From Amoebidium appalachense (Eukaryota > Ichthyosporea): a stretch of 64,000 nucleotides of DNA. Where the stretch lies: the NCBI GenBank assembly GCA_963693365.1, contig CAVNZM010000012.1, forward strand, positions 1,178,001-1,242,000, read 5' to 3'. Under the pieces are notes generated by a model, which had not been told where the DNA came from, did no database searches, and saw nothing but the letters and a program-made list of their open reading frames with translations. Shown one piece after another: positions 20,204 to 50,701 of the stretch. Within the stretch, counting starts at the first letter, position 1. Each line of letters starts with the position of its first letter. The position numbers were made by a program, and so were the translations under genes.

Positions 20204-21061
20204 TTTACTTGTCCTTGTGTATGTTTGGCCTCGAAGCCTCGGAGTTTTAGTGACCTGGGAGAAAGTGGGAGAATAGATAGTGTGGGCACTTCGACGGGAC
20301 CTCTTTAAGTTTTGTTTTGCGGCGATCGATCATCCGACAGTCAAGAGCCTATCATGATCTACAGGGTTCTCTAATTGATTTGAAGGTATGGTCGACAAAT
20401 CAACTGCCTGAACTAAACTGCTGTCGCTTTGTTGTTTTAAGTACCAGTTCCTAGTAGAGGATTTAAAATTGTATTATAAAGGGTTTTTCCGCTTTTAAAA
20501 ATAATCATCCCTTCACAAGATATACGAGTTTCTGGGAAAAGTTCTCAAGATTCGTAGGTGTGCCCCGAAATGGCACAAGGTCATGGCACACGTAGGGCTC
20601 CCTTTCGCGTTTGGACTTACACTTTTACTTCGATCTCTTAGCTGTCACGTCAACTTTTTTCCCCGATTCTTCACCCCGTACGCACACCCGGCGCACGTAA
20701 GCACGTAGGCTGCTCACGAGGCTCAGACGCAGACGCCAGCAGCCGAGGATCTAGATCTAGATCTCTTGGGCCAATAGCCCCAGAGTATTGTAGATCTTGT
20801 AGATCCAGACAGCCGGTGCGGGCAGTGGTCTGCACGACGCGTGCGGCACGCATGATAGGCACTTAACTTTTCGCATGCTATGTTTCCGTGCCGTATATAC
20901 ATGAAGTTTTTGCTAGCGTGAATTTCATTTAAAACAAAAATGCATATTTATAATCACTAATACTAATTAAAAAGTATGCATGCATCATGTGCATGCCTGG
21001 TCATATATGCATGGGCCATGATTTATGAATACATACTCTGAGCCCACGCACATATGATCAT

Positions 21062-21214
21062 GTGCGCCGCCGTGGGGTAGGGGCACGCAAATCATGTACA
21101 CGCACGCACAACATACATGTACATGGGACATGACGCCCAGGGCCCACATGATGTGCGTGGGCCCTATTCCACAGCGCACATGGTTTGCGTGCCCCTACTA
21201 CCTGCACGGCGCAT
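21062..21214. repeat. foldback inverted repeat
   Basis: Arms 21062-21097 and 21178-21214 share an inverted GTAGGGGCACGCAAA core with a few mismatches. Palindromic CATGTACATG and GGGCCCACATGATGTGCGTG lie in the loop. Confidence 0.75.
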
Positions 21215-21808
21215 TATGTACGTGAAACTGGCCCATTTTCTCATTCAAGGGGCCGTGGAGCACGTCACGAACACCCATGACAAAAGCCTCACGTTCGCTA
21301 TAGATCTTACGTGAACCTGACAGTGATATTTAAGAAAAATGTGGAGCCTTATGTTCGTTTTTACACGAACCCGAAAAGGCTTTCGGATACAGAAAGGACA
21401 GACATGCCTTGAAATCATTGCAAATTTTTAGAGTTTCGGAGGTTACCCACGTGCTGCTGAGGATCTGACTGGTGCCGCTGCTTGGCGTATGCTCTCTATA
21501 GAATCCGTACTGATATATTACGTTTAGTGTATTGAGTAGCCTCCACTGTAGTAGATCTCTTCCTTATTTTTTCCCCTTCCGATCCCCCCCCCCCCCCCCC
21601 TCCTTGCCCAGTGCTATGTCGACTTCAAGCGTTTTGTTTTGTTGTTGTTTGGTTATTGTTGTTGTCCCTTTAATTTCGTTTTACAATTGCAGCTAAATGG
21701 CCGTGTGCCTGTAGTAAATAACAAATAATAGTCATATATGCCCCATCACGTGTGTATGTACCTACAACAATCAGGCCATGTGACCCATGTGACGTTTTCA
21801 AGTTGTTC

Positions 21809-22064
21809 CCGGATTAAGGACAAAGGGTTCATTTTGAAATTTCACTGTGTAATTGATCAAATTTCATATGTAGGATTATCGGCCCCCACTGAGTATCGGG
21901 AGTTAGGGAGTATGGGGGATTACGATCTGCCGTTATGCACATGCATGGTTCATGGCCGCACTCAATTTGATTGGTGGGGATATAACGGACCAATAGTCTG
22001 ATATACCATATATGGTATACGTATATGAGGAAATTTAGTTTGAACCCTTTGTCCTTAAGGCCGG
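21809..22064. repeat. foldback inverted repeat with ~34-bp arms
   Basis: Arms 21809-21842 and 22030-22064 match inverted (core AAGGACAAAGGGTTCA). A perfect 16-bp palindrome ATACCATATATGGTAT lies at 22003-22018 inside the right half. Confidence 0.8.
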
Positions 22065-23155
22065 AAGGAGCGGCCAATATTGATATTACAAGGGATGATA
22101 GCATGCAAATGGTGAGCATCCTCAGGAACCCCCCCCCCCCCCCCCCCCCCTTCTTCCCCACCTTTCCCCACTTAATTCCTCCTCCTCCACACCTCTGCAG
22201 TGCACACCCTCTCCCGGCCCGCTCCCTTTGCGTTGGGGCCGCAGGGGAAGCTGAACCCATTCTTCAGTTCGACGGGGAAGGGGGGGGAAGGGGGGGTGGG
22301 GGGGGGGGGAGACGAGACCTACTCGTGGGCCCGAGATAATAATAATCCCCCAGTGATAGGAAAGTGGCCTGGCGATTACTTATGCATAAGTATGTGTGTG
22401 AGTGTGCGTGTGCATGTGTGTACACATGTGTATGTGCGCGTGCACCTGTGCTTATGCAAGTGTGCATGTGTATGCTTGTGTCAAAGTGTATTGGCAGTGG
22501 GAGAGGGGGGGGGGGGGGGGGGGGGGGGGGGGATGGCGGGCATACAAAATTGAAAGGGTGAGGGGACCAGCAGGGGCTCGACTTTGAAGTAACGGCCACT
22601 TAAACATCTAGTGCAATATATAACTTTTCAATTTTTATATACTATAACGGTGGCGTAAAAATGGAGTCTACGTCTCCACCTTTTGAATGCCACACACGCA
22701 AACTGTTACACATCATATCATATACACCGGTGTCGCTTTCAAACAAAATACGCAATACAATTTTCGGTTTCTACTTAAATCTCCTTTACTAAGGGGTTGG
22801 GTTCTAAACACAGTACAAGGTAGTGATAATCTTTAAGTTGCACTTATCAACAAATATGCACTCGTGTTGCGCTGCGTTGAAAAAACCCCATTGAGCCAAG
22901 GAAAGCGAACCTGAAAAATTCAAACTAGATGATTTGAGTCAGGGTAAGGAGTGTGTGGTAATGCTTTAGTGGTGACTCCTAGTCAGTCCCGTACCTTTGA
23001 CACAACAGCAACTAATTAACCTGCTGACATACGTGCATAATTTAGTTTTGCATTTACCGTTTTTTTTTTTTTTTTTTGCTTAACTCCGCCGTCTTTGGGT
23101 ATACATACGTCGATACCTGTCGCATACGTATACATACACAATGCCTCGCCAAGCC

Positions 23156-23211
<56 letters not shown>

Positions 23212-23304
23212 CAAAAAAAAACCAAAAAAAAAAAACCAACAACCATAAAATTCACTCCAAAACGTACGACATAGCAATTCGAATCAAGACCTGAATAGAA
23301 AAAA

Positions 23305-23305
<1 letters not shown>

Positions 23306-23368
<63 letters not shown>

Positions 23369-23370
23369 AA
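23306..23370. repeat. (GAAA)n microsatellite
   Basis: About 16 units of GAAA in an intergenic purine-rich stretch. Confidence 0.95.
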
Positions 23371-23756
23371 AAGTGCAGGGAAAGAGAGAGATGGTGGTAG
23401 GGAAGAGCAAGAGAGGGAAGAAATAGAGAGAAAGGGACTTGGGGAATATGTACGGGTTGGGGTGACGTCATTGGTGTGGGGGTGACTGTGCCTCGGAGAC
23501 CATCCTTCCACCGTACTGTAGCCATGTGGCCCGGTGGGCCTCCCCACCCTGCACGGAGAAGAATATGTCAGCAAACATACTCAGGAGGAAAAAAGATAAT
23601 AAAAAAAGAGAGAAAAAAGGGGGGTTTCATTTTATAAAAACATTCATAAATAAAAAAAGGAGAACGGCCACTTGAAACCCCCCATGCCCGCAACGGTAAC
23701 ACATGGCGGGACGCCTGAGGGGGGGGGGGGGGGGGGGAGGGGGGGGGGGGATGTAT

Positions 23757-23890
23757 GCATTAGGGGGTTGGAAATATGGAGGAGACAACAACGAGCATCA
23801 ACAAAACGTTACAAAAGTGGGAAATCCAAAATCAAACAATTTAAGCGTGCAAGCAGAAGACACTTGAACAGAGCCCATCATCAGGGGGGC
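23757..23890 (+). repeat. dispersed repeat, copy 1
   Basis: Shares most bases with 37082-37215 in the same orientation, including AGGGGGTTGGAAATATGGAG, TCAAACAATTTAAGC and AGAGCCCATCATCAG. Both copies follow a G run. Probably a transposon fragment. Confidence 0.85.
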
Positions 23891-24474
23891 TCTTATGAGT
23901 CCACAAAAGCATGGGTTTCGACAGGGGGGAGAGAAAAAACACAAAAACATAAATGAACATGTGCACACAGCAGATGCACATGCACACAAAAGTACACCCA
24001 TGCACTCAACAAAGCTGGGTTGCAAACGAAAAAGGAACCACCCCCTATGGACCCAACAAAGGGAATTTACACTCAATAGAGAATAAAATTTCCAAACACT
24101 AGATGTGAGATGGGTTGCTTAAGCAAAATTATTTGTGCTTACTTTAAAATCCTAGATTTCACACTCATTCATTCTACACAAACACACGGTGCCTCGAATC
24201 AAACAAAAACATGCCGTCCATTCAACATGCTATGCACCTGAATGCACACCCACACTCCCCAAACAAAATATACGAGCCAACGCTCGTGCCTGCACACAAC
24301 CCAACCACAGACACACATGCCACACACAGACAAGCCCCCCACACACAGACACCCCCCCCCCCCCCCCCCCCCCCACACACACACATAAGGACACATGTAC
24401 GCACGCACACACACAAACACACACATACACATACCCACACCCCCCTCCCCCCCCCCCCCCCCCCCCCCCTTTTC

Positions 24475-24506
<32 letters not shown>

Positions 24507-25170
24507 TTTCCACAAGTCCACCCACATAACATTCTGGCCATACCTGCAAACAGAACTTACATACACAGACACGTTTTATTTAACTCACTTGCAAAACCCT
24601 TAAACGGTTATGTACGAGTGCCCTCGCTCGGTGTGGGTTGTTGTCGTCTAGAGCCTGTGTGGGGTTTAATGACAGGGTGTTGGTAATTGTGTGTGGGACG
24701 AGGGGCAGGGGTGTGGCGGTGGAGGAGGGGGGCACGTCTCCCTCCCTCCCCCCTCTTTCTCCCTCTCCCTCTCCCTCTCTCCCTCTATCTCTCTCCCTCC
24801 CTCCCTCCCTCCCTCCCTCTCCCTCTCTCCCTCTCTCTCCCTCTCTCTCTCTACTGTTTGTCTGTGCGTGGATGTCTGTGCATGTGCGTGTGCCTGCATG
24901 CACGTGGTGTGTCTGGAGTGCGAGTTCATGTGAGTTCATGTGGATCTGTGTGTCTGTGCGTGTTGGTGTGGCTGTGACCGTAATGCACGTGTTTGTGCAC
25001 CACTGAATCTCTGTGCTTGCGGGGGTTAGAGGGGGGGGGGGGGGGGGGGGGGGCATGGGGGAAGGGGTATGGTGGGGGTATGGGTGTGTGTGTGATCAAC
25101 CTGTGCGTATGTGTGTGTGTCCCATATCCTGTGCATGAGTGAGCGTGTATAGGTGGGTGGGTGGGTGGGT

Positions 25171-25201
<31 letters not shown>

Positions 25202-25341
25202 ATGTTGGGGGTGTGCGGGGATATTTATTAAAAGTTAGGGTGAGGGGTAACGGGCAGGGCAAGGTGGATGCCCACATGTGCATGAATACCTTCTTTCATT
25301 TTATTTTATTTTATTTATTTATTTATTATTGTTTTTATTTA

Positions 25342-25346
<5 letters not shown>

Positions 25347-25402
<56 letters not shown>
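25347..25402. repeat. (TTA)n microsatellite
   Basis: About 19 units, just 3' of the lipase stop codon on the minus strand and followed by a G run on the plus strand. Confidence 0.93.
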
Positions 25403-25403
<1 letters not shown>

Positions 25404-25474
25404 TGGGGGGGGGGGGGGGGGGGGGGGGGGGCGGACTAACATCCAAAACCCTCTGTAGTAACTGGATTTCATCC

Positions 25475-43394
<17,920 letters not shown>

Positions 43395-44498
43395 CTGCAA
43401 CAGAACAGGGAAAACACGATATGTGTTGGTGTGGGTGGGAGTCTGAGCGAAAGGGTGTATTGTTGCAGAGACGAAGGGAGGGTGGGCGGTGTACGGGTGG
43501 GAAAGGGGTAAGGGGTGGAGAGAGGTGGTGATAGTGATTTGAGAAAAGAAAGGGAAGCAAAGTTTTAAGGAAGGTTTTTTTTGTTTTTTTGGTGGGGGGG
43601 GGGGGGGGGGGGGGGGGGAAGAGGGGGGGTTGGGGGGGGGGGGGGGGGGCTTGTTCCAAGAATAATTGGGTCACCTAACTCTCAAATCAGTAAAAATTTT
43701 CACTTAAAAAAGCACCCACTCACTCCCTGTCCCCTTGAGTTCATGGGTACGGGAGCCCAGAAAGTACGCACATACATCATCACGGACAGAAACCCATCAA
43801 ATTCGCACACTTATGATGCTACTCAGGTCAATCACAAAAGCCGGTTCACTACACAACAACACGGATCCACACGCATATCTACCCATACAGACGGACACAA
43901 GCACAGGCACGTGTACCACACACACACACACACACGGCACGTATACATACGTTCGCACACGCTGGGACAAAAGAGTGCACACATTCGCAGCTTACATTGA
44001 TCCCGGGCACAATCCAAAGTGATGGTCAATAGCACACATGAACTTCAAGGAGGGATCCACAGAGAAAAGGGGAAGCAGTGGCTGAGATACGTTGAGATCC
44101 CGCACAAAAGAAACAAAGAATCACGAGTCTACGCGTGTGGACGTGTGGGGCTCCGTGAAGAAGGAGGGAGGGATGGGAAGCAAAGGAAGGGATCCGGGGG
44201 AAATGGCGGAAAGCAAAAAAAAAAAAAAAAAGAAGCTTCATGTTCGATTTCAATGTTTTATCAAAGTTCGGAAGCAAACGATTAGAGACTTTTTTGGGTG
44301 AGTGATTGTAAGGAATGGAGATGCTTTGAAGGTCGAGGAAACCAACGATTCAGAATAATGCTCAACCACGGTATCTCGGATTCACAACCTGGGTTTGTAT
44401 CCGCTAACAGAGCTGGAGGAAAAAGGATGGGAGGGAAGTGATGTGGCTTTGAGGGAAGAAATGGGGCCATGGGGAAAGGGAGATAGGGAAGGTAGGGG

Positions 44499-44530
<32 letters not shown>

Positions 44531-45310
44531 AGGGGGGGGAGAAGGCTGTAGATCTCCAACAAGGTGTCGATAGAGAGGCAAGCAGGGGGAATGTTTAAAG
44601 CCAAAGGACCCACCATTTTGGTAAAACGAGGCTGGACTTGGGTTGGCAGGAATCTTTCGTTAAAAACGACGGCAAGTTGCCTGTCACTCCATTGGCTTTA
44701 CGCCTGCCGGTTAAAAAAAAATTTTTTTTAAAAAAAAAAAAAGTTACGTGATGTATGTTATGAGCTGTCTTTGTGTATCCAGCAGACCCTACGTCTTTTG
44801 TCGAAGCTGCTTCTAAGACGAAGAGCTAGCTATAGTAGGAACCACACAACATTATAGTCTTGTTACACCCCATTGTCTAGAGCTTGCAGAAGAAAACTGC
44901 TGCATTACACCAACTTCATCACGAGAACAAGTACGAGTAATATTCTGGCAGGCTCAGGCTGGCTGGCTGGCTGGCAACCGGAAGTGACACGATTACGTAA
45001 TCATTCAAGATTTAGGTAGTCTGTTCAAGTGACGTCATATTTCCAAAGATCACACTGTGCAGAATCACCGTTGGAGTCTACGTTGTTGCATTGAAAAGTG
45101 TTTGTGTAAGCATTGCTTGGAATGGGCAAGGGCAGCCATTCCCCCATCATGTCCCCCATACGTCTCACACACTTACTTTGAGGGAAACACACACATGTAG
45201 TTTCATCCCTTTCTCTCCATTTCCACTTTCCAACAAAGTCTGCACATGTCACGCTTTATGTCACCGCCTTTCTTCTTTACAGCCATCCTGAAGATTTAGG
45301 CATGTCATTT
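43395..45310. other. divergent intergenic region (lipase 5' side / BTB 5' side)
   Basis: The lipase 5' end and promoter must lie here or slightly further. No initiator exon can be fixed; an ATG at 44616 (minus; MVGPLALNIPP) is one candidate. A33-like A/T palindromic run lies at 44713-44742. Confidence 0.45.
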
Positions 45311-45560
45311 TCACAGACGAATTTCGTTTCGTGTGAGACATTTCTGCTAAAGTAGCTAGGAAAACAACGTCACATCTCTTCTAAATAAGCTCACAGACGA
45401 AATTCGTTTCATTTGAAAGACATTTCTGCTAAGGTAGATAGAAAAACAACGTCACATCTCTTTAGATAATACGTTCACAGAAGAAATTTTGTTTCACTTG
45501 CAAGACAATCCTGCTAAGATAGCTGGGAAGACAACGTCGTGTCTCTTTAGATGATAAGGC
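45311..45560 (+). repeat. ~82-bp tandem repeat (3 copies) 5' of BTB gene
   Basis: Copies start at 45311, 45391 and 45475 with TCACAGACGAA, ...TTTCTGCTAA and ...ACAACGTCACATCTCTT. The third copy is the most diverged. The array ends about 50 bp before the ATG at 45613, so it overlaps the promoter or 5' UTR. Confidence 0.9.
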
Positions 45561-45612
45561 ACCACTCTTTACAGAATCGACACCACATCTCCACACCTCA
45601 ATCACCGCAAAC

Positions 45613-46201
45613 ATGAGTGCCCTCGAGCTTTTTTCCGCCGCCAAGCAGCTTGGAGAGAGTGGGTCGTCATTTCTTGAGCGCACTTTGGCAACGGCACAAG
45701 AGCTCTGCGAAAAAGAGGCCGCCCTAAGCGCAGAGACAGAGGCCCTTAAAAGAGACCGCACAAAGCTGGACGAGGAAAGGTGGGTGGCCAAGCTAAATCT
45801 CACACCCCCCCCTCCCCCCTTCAACCCTCCCCTCCCCCCCTCCCCCCGCCTCCCTCGCCCTTTCCCCTTTATGAACACACACACGCACACACACACACAC
45901 ACACACACAGCACATTCTCACAAGCCCCCCCCTCTTCCCCCTCCTGCCCCCCCCCCCCCCACCCACCCACTCCCCTCCTGTTTCTTCAAAACCATCCATC
46001 CACTGCTTCTCTCATCACGTTGCGTAATTTCCCCCCCACCCCCCCCACCACCACCACCACCACCACAACCACCACCCCTAGTTGTGTCTGTTCCTGCCTC
46101 TTCTTGTGTTTCACTTTGGCAACTCTCATCCACCCGTATACAATGCTATTGCTTACCATTCTATGCGTTCACTTTCCCATAACCAACACTGGTTTTACCC
46201 C

Positions 46202-46246
<45 letters not shown>

Positions 46247-47771
46247 CCTCCCCACTTCGTTTTCAGGTGTTTCTACATATGATAACTGAAGGTCAAAATG
46301 GTGGTATGTATGTGAGTTCTCAACGACTCGCTCTTTTTTGCGGTTTCACAGGGAGCGTTTTGCAGCCGAGCGCGAGTCTGTGCGTCAGCTCAACCAACAA
46401 CTCGCAGACCAGTTTGTTCTCGACGTGGGTGGCCGCCGCTTCCACACCACGCGTCAGACCCTCTGCTCGGTGCCTGGCTCCATGTTGACTGCATGGTTCA
46501 GCGGCCGCCACACCGTCTAAACAAAACCAGATGGCTCTGTATTTATTGACCGGTCACCCATTCTCTTTGAATATGTGCTCGATTTCCTTCGGACGGGCGG
46601 AATCCATTCGCTGCTGCTGGGGGATGAGAATGCGAAAGAACGGCTCCGGGATGAGTTTGCGCTTTTCTGTTTGCCGTGGTCCGGTGCAGAGCCGTCCATC
46701 TTAGATTTGTGCCGTGGTGAACCCCACTGCATGGTGTTGGACACTCAATTAGAGACCGACCCAGCTCGTGATGTTGTGGCAGACGTATACTTGTCCTCAA
46801 AGTTTAACCGGTTATTGACGACAGAATCTCGAGTTGAGGGTCGGGTAACATGTAAGCTTTGGGACACCACTACTGGCCAGGTGCTAAGATATTGGCTGGG
46901 GGAGGATTACGTTTTTGGAAGACTTGAGAAACTATTCATCGACGACCGGGCAGACGTACATTGTAGGTGTTTATGAGAAGGATGATGAGTCCGAGGCTGT
47001 CACCGTGGCCCTCTACAGCCTGATGGTTGGGGTAATGGAGAAGTCGATCCCCGTAAATGCGAACACACGTCCTGAGTCGGTTGCGCTCTGCGCGGTGACA
47101 CGCTGATGACAAAAACAAAGGATGGGAAAGTGACAATATATGCGTATAGCGTTTCAACCGGAAATGTGCTTTGGCAGACGACACCTGATGCCGCAGACGC
47201 CACGGTATTCCCCGATGGTTTTCGTGAGCAGCGTAGTGATGAGGCGTTTGTTGGGGTCACGCTGGGTGCGCGGGACCGATTCTTTGGCGTGTACGACATG
47301 AGCACCGGTACGGAACTGTATCGAAGGAAAAGGAGAAGTGGACAGGAGCTGTGGCTGTCGGGCAAGCGGCTCGGCACGTTGAGTCATAGGATCTATAACC
47401 AAGACGTTGTCGTGTATGAATCGTGCGATGAGAAGGGTGATGTTTTGGTTCCCTCGACCACACTGGTCACACTGAACATGAACCAGAACGGTAGGAGCCT
47501 GAGATTCGATGGGCCTAATGTTTTCTCGGTGGAAACAACAACAGGCCTGAACGTGTACGTGCTGAAGCACCCAACCCCGTGAACTGTTGCTGTTGCAGAG
47601 TGCTTGATGTTGAATGATTTGCGCCCGGTGCCCTTTAATGTTGAGGATTTGGAGCGGTGGGGTCAGACAGAGTTTAGTGGTGCATCTATGGCGGTCCTAG
47701 GGTACGATGGCAAGACAAAGGTTTGGTCTTTGCCGAAAGTCGTTTCAAACAAGCGCAGGCGTATCGATTAA
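45613..47771 (+). pseudogene. KCTD-like BTB / beta-propeller-like gene with stops and frameshifts
   Basis: Exon 1 (45613-45779) encodes MSALELFSAAKQLGES and a coiled coil. It is joined in phase to an exon from 46352 that reads ERFAAERESV, then the T1/BTB signature LDVGGRRFHTT, MLTAWFSGRH, FIDRSP and FEYVLDFLRTGG. A TAA at 46518 sits inside the BTB domain, where relatives have Lys or another residue. After the BTB domain come propeller-type strands (TCKLWDTTTGQVL, TIYAYSVSTGNVLWQT, AVLGYDGKTKVWSLPK). The frame shifts near 46915 and back near 47100. A TGA interrupts at 47580, and the last stop is 47769-47771 after KRRRID. KCTD-type BTB proteins usually adapt cullin-3 ligases or oligomerise. Four lesions in one gene point to a pseudogene or to poor local sequence. 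Confidence 0.82.
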
Positions 47772-48140
47772 TGGGGCAAAGCAATGGTCATGCATGCCAT
47801 CTATGTTCATGATGTGAAATGAGTAAAGTGAGATGTCGTTCTTGTGCTTGCTTGCCCTGGAATTATAACGTTTGCTTGGGGAACAAGAGGTTACTGCTCT
47901 TCGGTGTTTACTAACACATTACTCATTGAGAAGTCATTGGGAACCAAAAACTAAACTGCTGATATCAAAAGTTCCGTTGTTCATTACCATGATCTATACA
48001 GAGGTTGACTGATATATATTAGGTTAGATCATGATCACTTTGGAAATAGGGTCTAAGTATTCCATATTGGGGGGGGGCCATAGCCTCATGTTCTTATATT
48101 TCCCCGTCGGGTGGCGGTGGTGGTTGTGGTGGTTGGGGGG

Positions 48141-48142
48141 AA

Positions 48143-48193
<51 letters not shown>

Positions 48194-48330
48194 CGTAAGT
48201 GTTTTTTTTTGAAATTCGCAGGATTGGTGGGGTCTTTTTCTTAATGTCTGAGCGGTGCGAAGAAGAAAAAATAGCGCTACTACGTAGTGCTAAATTCCTT
48301 ATGATCGTATCAGTCACCAATCTTACTATG

Positions 48331-48407
<77 letters not shown>

Positions 48408-48958
48408 TAGGCGGTGTATGCTTTACTCCCCCCCCCTCCCCCCCTTCCCCTTCCCTTCCCCCCGCCCTCCTGCCCTCCCTTCCCCCCTGGTTAGCTGGTG
48501 TGCTGAGCTTCCCCCCCAGGGCCCCCCTGCCCCTCCCCCCCCCTTCCCCCCTTCTTTCCCTGGCAAAGTCTTGTCCGTGGTGAATGTGTGCTACGCAAAC
48601 TCAAGCTCTGTATGCACTCTACCCCCCCCCCCCCCCCTCCATACACACACACGCACACGCACACACACACAGACACACACACACACAAACGTACGCCAAG
48701 CTAGTACAGTCCCACATGTCCCATTAATGTCGCGCAAACTAATTGAATTTCATCCCCCCCTCCCCCACCCTTTGTCCCTCACCTGGTTAAACTTAAAAGG
48801 CCAACATAAAAAATATGCAAAACGAAACTAAACGAAGCACATACACACTAGCACGCACACACGCTATAGACACACATGTACACACACGCGCACGCAAACA
48901 CACAGGGGGGGGAGGGGTGGTGGTGGTGGTGGTGGTGGTGGACGGTGGTGGTGGTGGT

Positions 48959-49003
<45 letters not shown>

Positions 49004-49620
49004 CGTACGTTTTTTTTGTTTTGTTTTTTAAATACACACGATGGGGCACCTTCTTAATTTCCGGGCGGTGTGAAGAGGAAAAAAATGTGCTACTAATGCT
49101 AGTATTATTATCATATCAGTCACCCCCTACTATTGAACCCCCCCCCCCCCCCCCCCCCAAACACACACACCCTCCCCCCCCCCCCCCCCCCAAAAGGTGG
49201 TTTATTCTCTACTCCCCCCCCCCCCCCCCCCCCCCCCGCCCCTTCCCCTCCTCCCCCGCCCTCCTGCCCTCCCTTTCCCCCTGGCCGGCTGGTGTGTGCC
49301 GAGCTTCCCCCTCCTGCCCCCCCCCCCCTTCTTTCCCTGGCAGAGTCTTGTCCGTCATGAATCTGTACTACGCAAACTCAAGCTTTGTATGCACTCTACC
49401 CCCCCCCCCCCCCCCCCCCCCCCCCAACACACACACACAGACACACACGCACACACACAAACGTACGCCAAGCTAGTACAGTCCCACATATCCTATTAAT
49501 GTCTCGCAAAACCATTCATCCCTCTCCTACCCCCCCCTTTTCCCTCACCCGGTTGAACTTAAAAAGCCAAACATGAAAAATAAGCAAAACGAAACGAAAA
49601 AAGCACATTCACAGGCACGC
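48141..49620. repeat. ~0.8-kb tandem duplication
   Basis: The first copy (about 48141-48850) and second copy (about 48960-49620) share ordered blocks: poly-G plus TTACGTA, GAGCGGTGCGAAGA versus GGGCGGTGTGAAGA, poly-C, TTCTTTCCCTGGC, ACGCAAACTCAAGCT with TGTATGCACTCTAC, a CA array, and ACGTACGCCAAGCTAGTACA. The offset is about 780-810 bp with scattered substitutions. Confidence 0.88.
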
Positions 49621-50103
49621 ACACACACAGTCACAGACACACGTGCACACACGCACACGCAAGCACAGACGCACACACACAGTGCACACACCCAGTCAAA
49701 CGGTGTCGCACGCATGCCCGCACACAAAAACACACACCGTGGCACACACACACACACATGTGTACACACACCGAGCCTCGAAACTTCTCGGCAAGATCTT
49801 GCCTCGAGTACTCTAAGCTGCTCATGCGGGATGATAGTGTTTGTGTGTGTCCGCGGGCGCATGCGCTTGTGCGTCCGTGTGTTTGTGGGGGAGGAGCTCG
49901 AGGAGGGGGCCCGGGCGAGGGGGCACAGCATTCGAACTGAAAGTTGAAATTGCAGCACGAAAAATACATACAAAACGACGATCATGGCGGTACCAGTCTG
50001 GTGGCCATGGAACTCGGGAAAAAATGCAAAAAAATGTGGCTGTTGTTGGTCCAGGAAAATAAATAAAAATTATAGTAGTGTTTGATGCATCAATATTGGA
50101 CCG

Positions 50104-50144
<41 letters not shown>

Positions 50145-50633
50145 GGAAGGGGGAGGGAGGGGATGAAGAGCAATTATGGATGGGTGCAGAGAGAAAAGAA
50201 AAAAAAAGAAGAATGGGGGCCCTGGGGGACTGGGGGGCGGAGGGGGGTGGGGGCCCGGGGAAGGGGCCGGGGGGGAAGGGGGGGAGGGGGGGGGGGGGAA
50301 GAGGGGGGATGAACAGCACAATTGCATTTTTAGATCTATTTCGATCAGGGTGCACGTGCTTTTTGCGGGAGGAACCGATTAATAATATTAGTGAGTGTAC
50401 TAACCGGATGCATATGTATCCCGGGCAATCCCCTAACTGCGACCAGGCAGGCATTATCCATAATGAATCTCTAAACTGTAATTGTGTCTAAGGTGCCTAA
50501 TGTTCGCCGTACATGTACAGTTTAACAACTTAAGGGTTAGCAGTATGGTTGGGGGAGAGGGAGCTTGGTTCGAAATGTCCTGGCACTGGTAACTTGCGTA
50601 CTCAACCAAGTAACTGTTGAATGCACTGTGTGC

Positions 50634-50636
<3 letters not shown>

Positions 50637-50698
<62 letters not shown>
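50637..50698. repeat. (GT)n microsatellite
   Basis: About 31 GT units followed by G runs to 50740. Confidence 0.95.

Positions 50699-50701
<3 letters not shown>

Larger units (their letters stand above)
17922..20558 (+). mobile_element. degenerate pogo/jerky-like DDE transposon
   Basis: A 16-bp sequence (CCTACGAATCTTGAGA) occurs at 17922-17937 and inverted at 20543-20558, bracketing the transposase remnant at 18356-19981. I take these as terminal inverted repeats; no convincing target duplication is seen. The bracketed DNA also carries an opposite-strand open frame ending at 20203. Boundaries are inference from the 16-bp match; the transposase homology is firmer. Confidence 0.6.
20559..25474. 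other. intergenic region with inverted repeats, no gene recognised
   Basis: Contains two foldback structures (21062-21214, 21809-22064), C/G runs, the (GAAA)n array at 23306-23370, the dispersed repeat at 23757-23890, CA-rich DNA at 24180-24510, CT-rich DNA at 24740-24850 and (TTA)n at 25347-25402. On the minus strand, AATAAA-like motifs near 25295-25345 could serve as poly(A) signals of the lipase gene. No exon with both borders and coding character was found. Confidence 0.5.

Noticed and set aside
46518-46520. Stop-codon reassignment (TAA read as an amino acid)
   Set aside because: All other genes in the window end at normal TAA/TAG/TGA with no in-frame stops, and this gene has further lesions.
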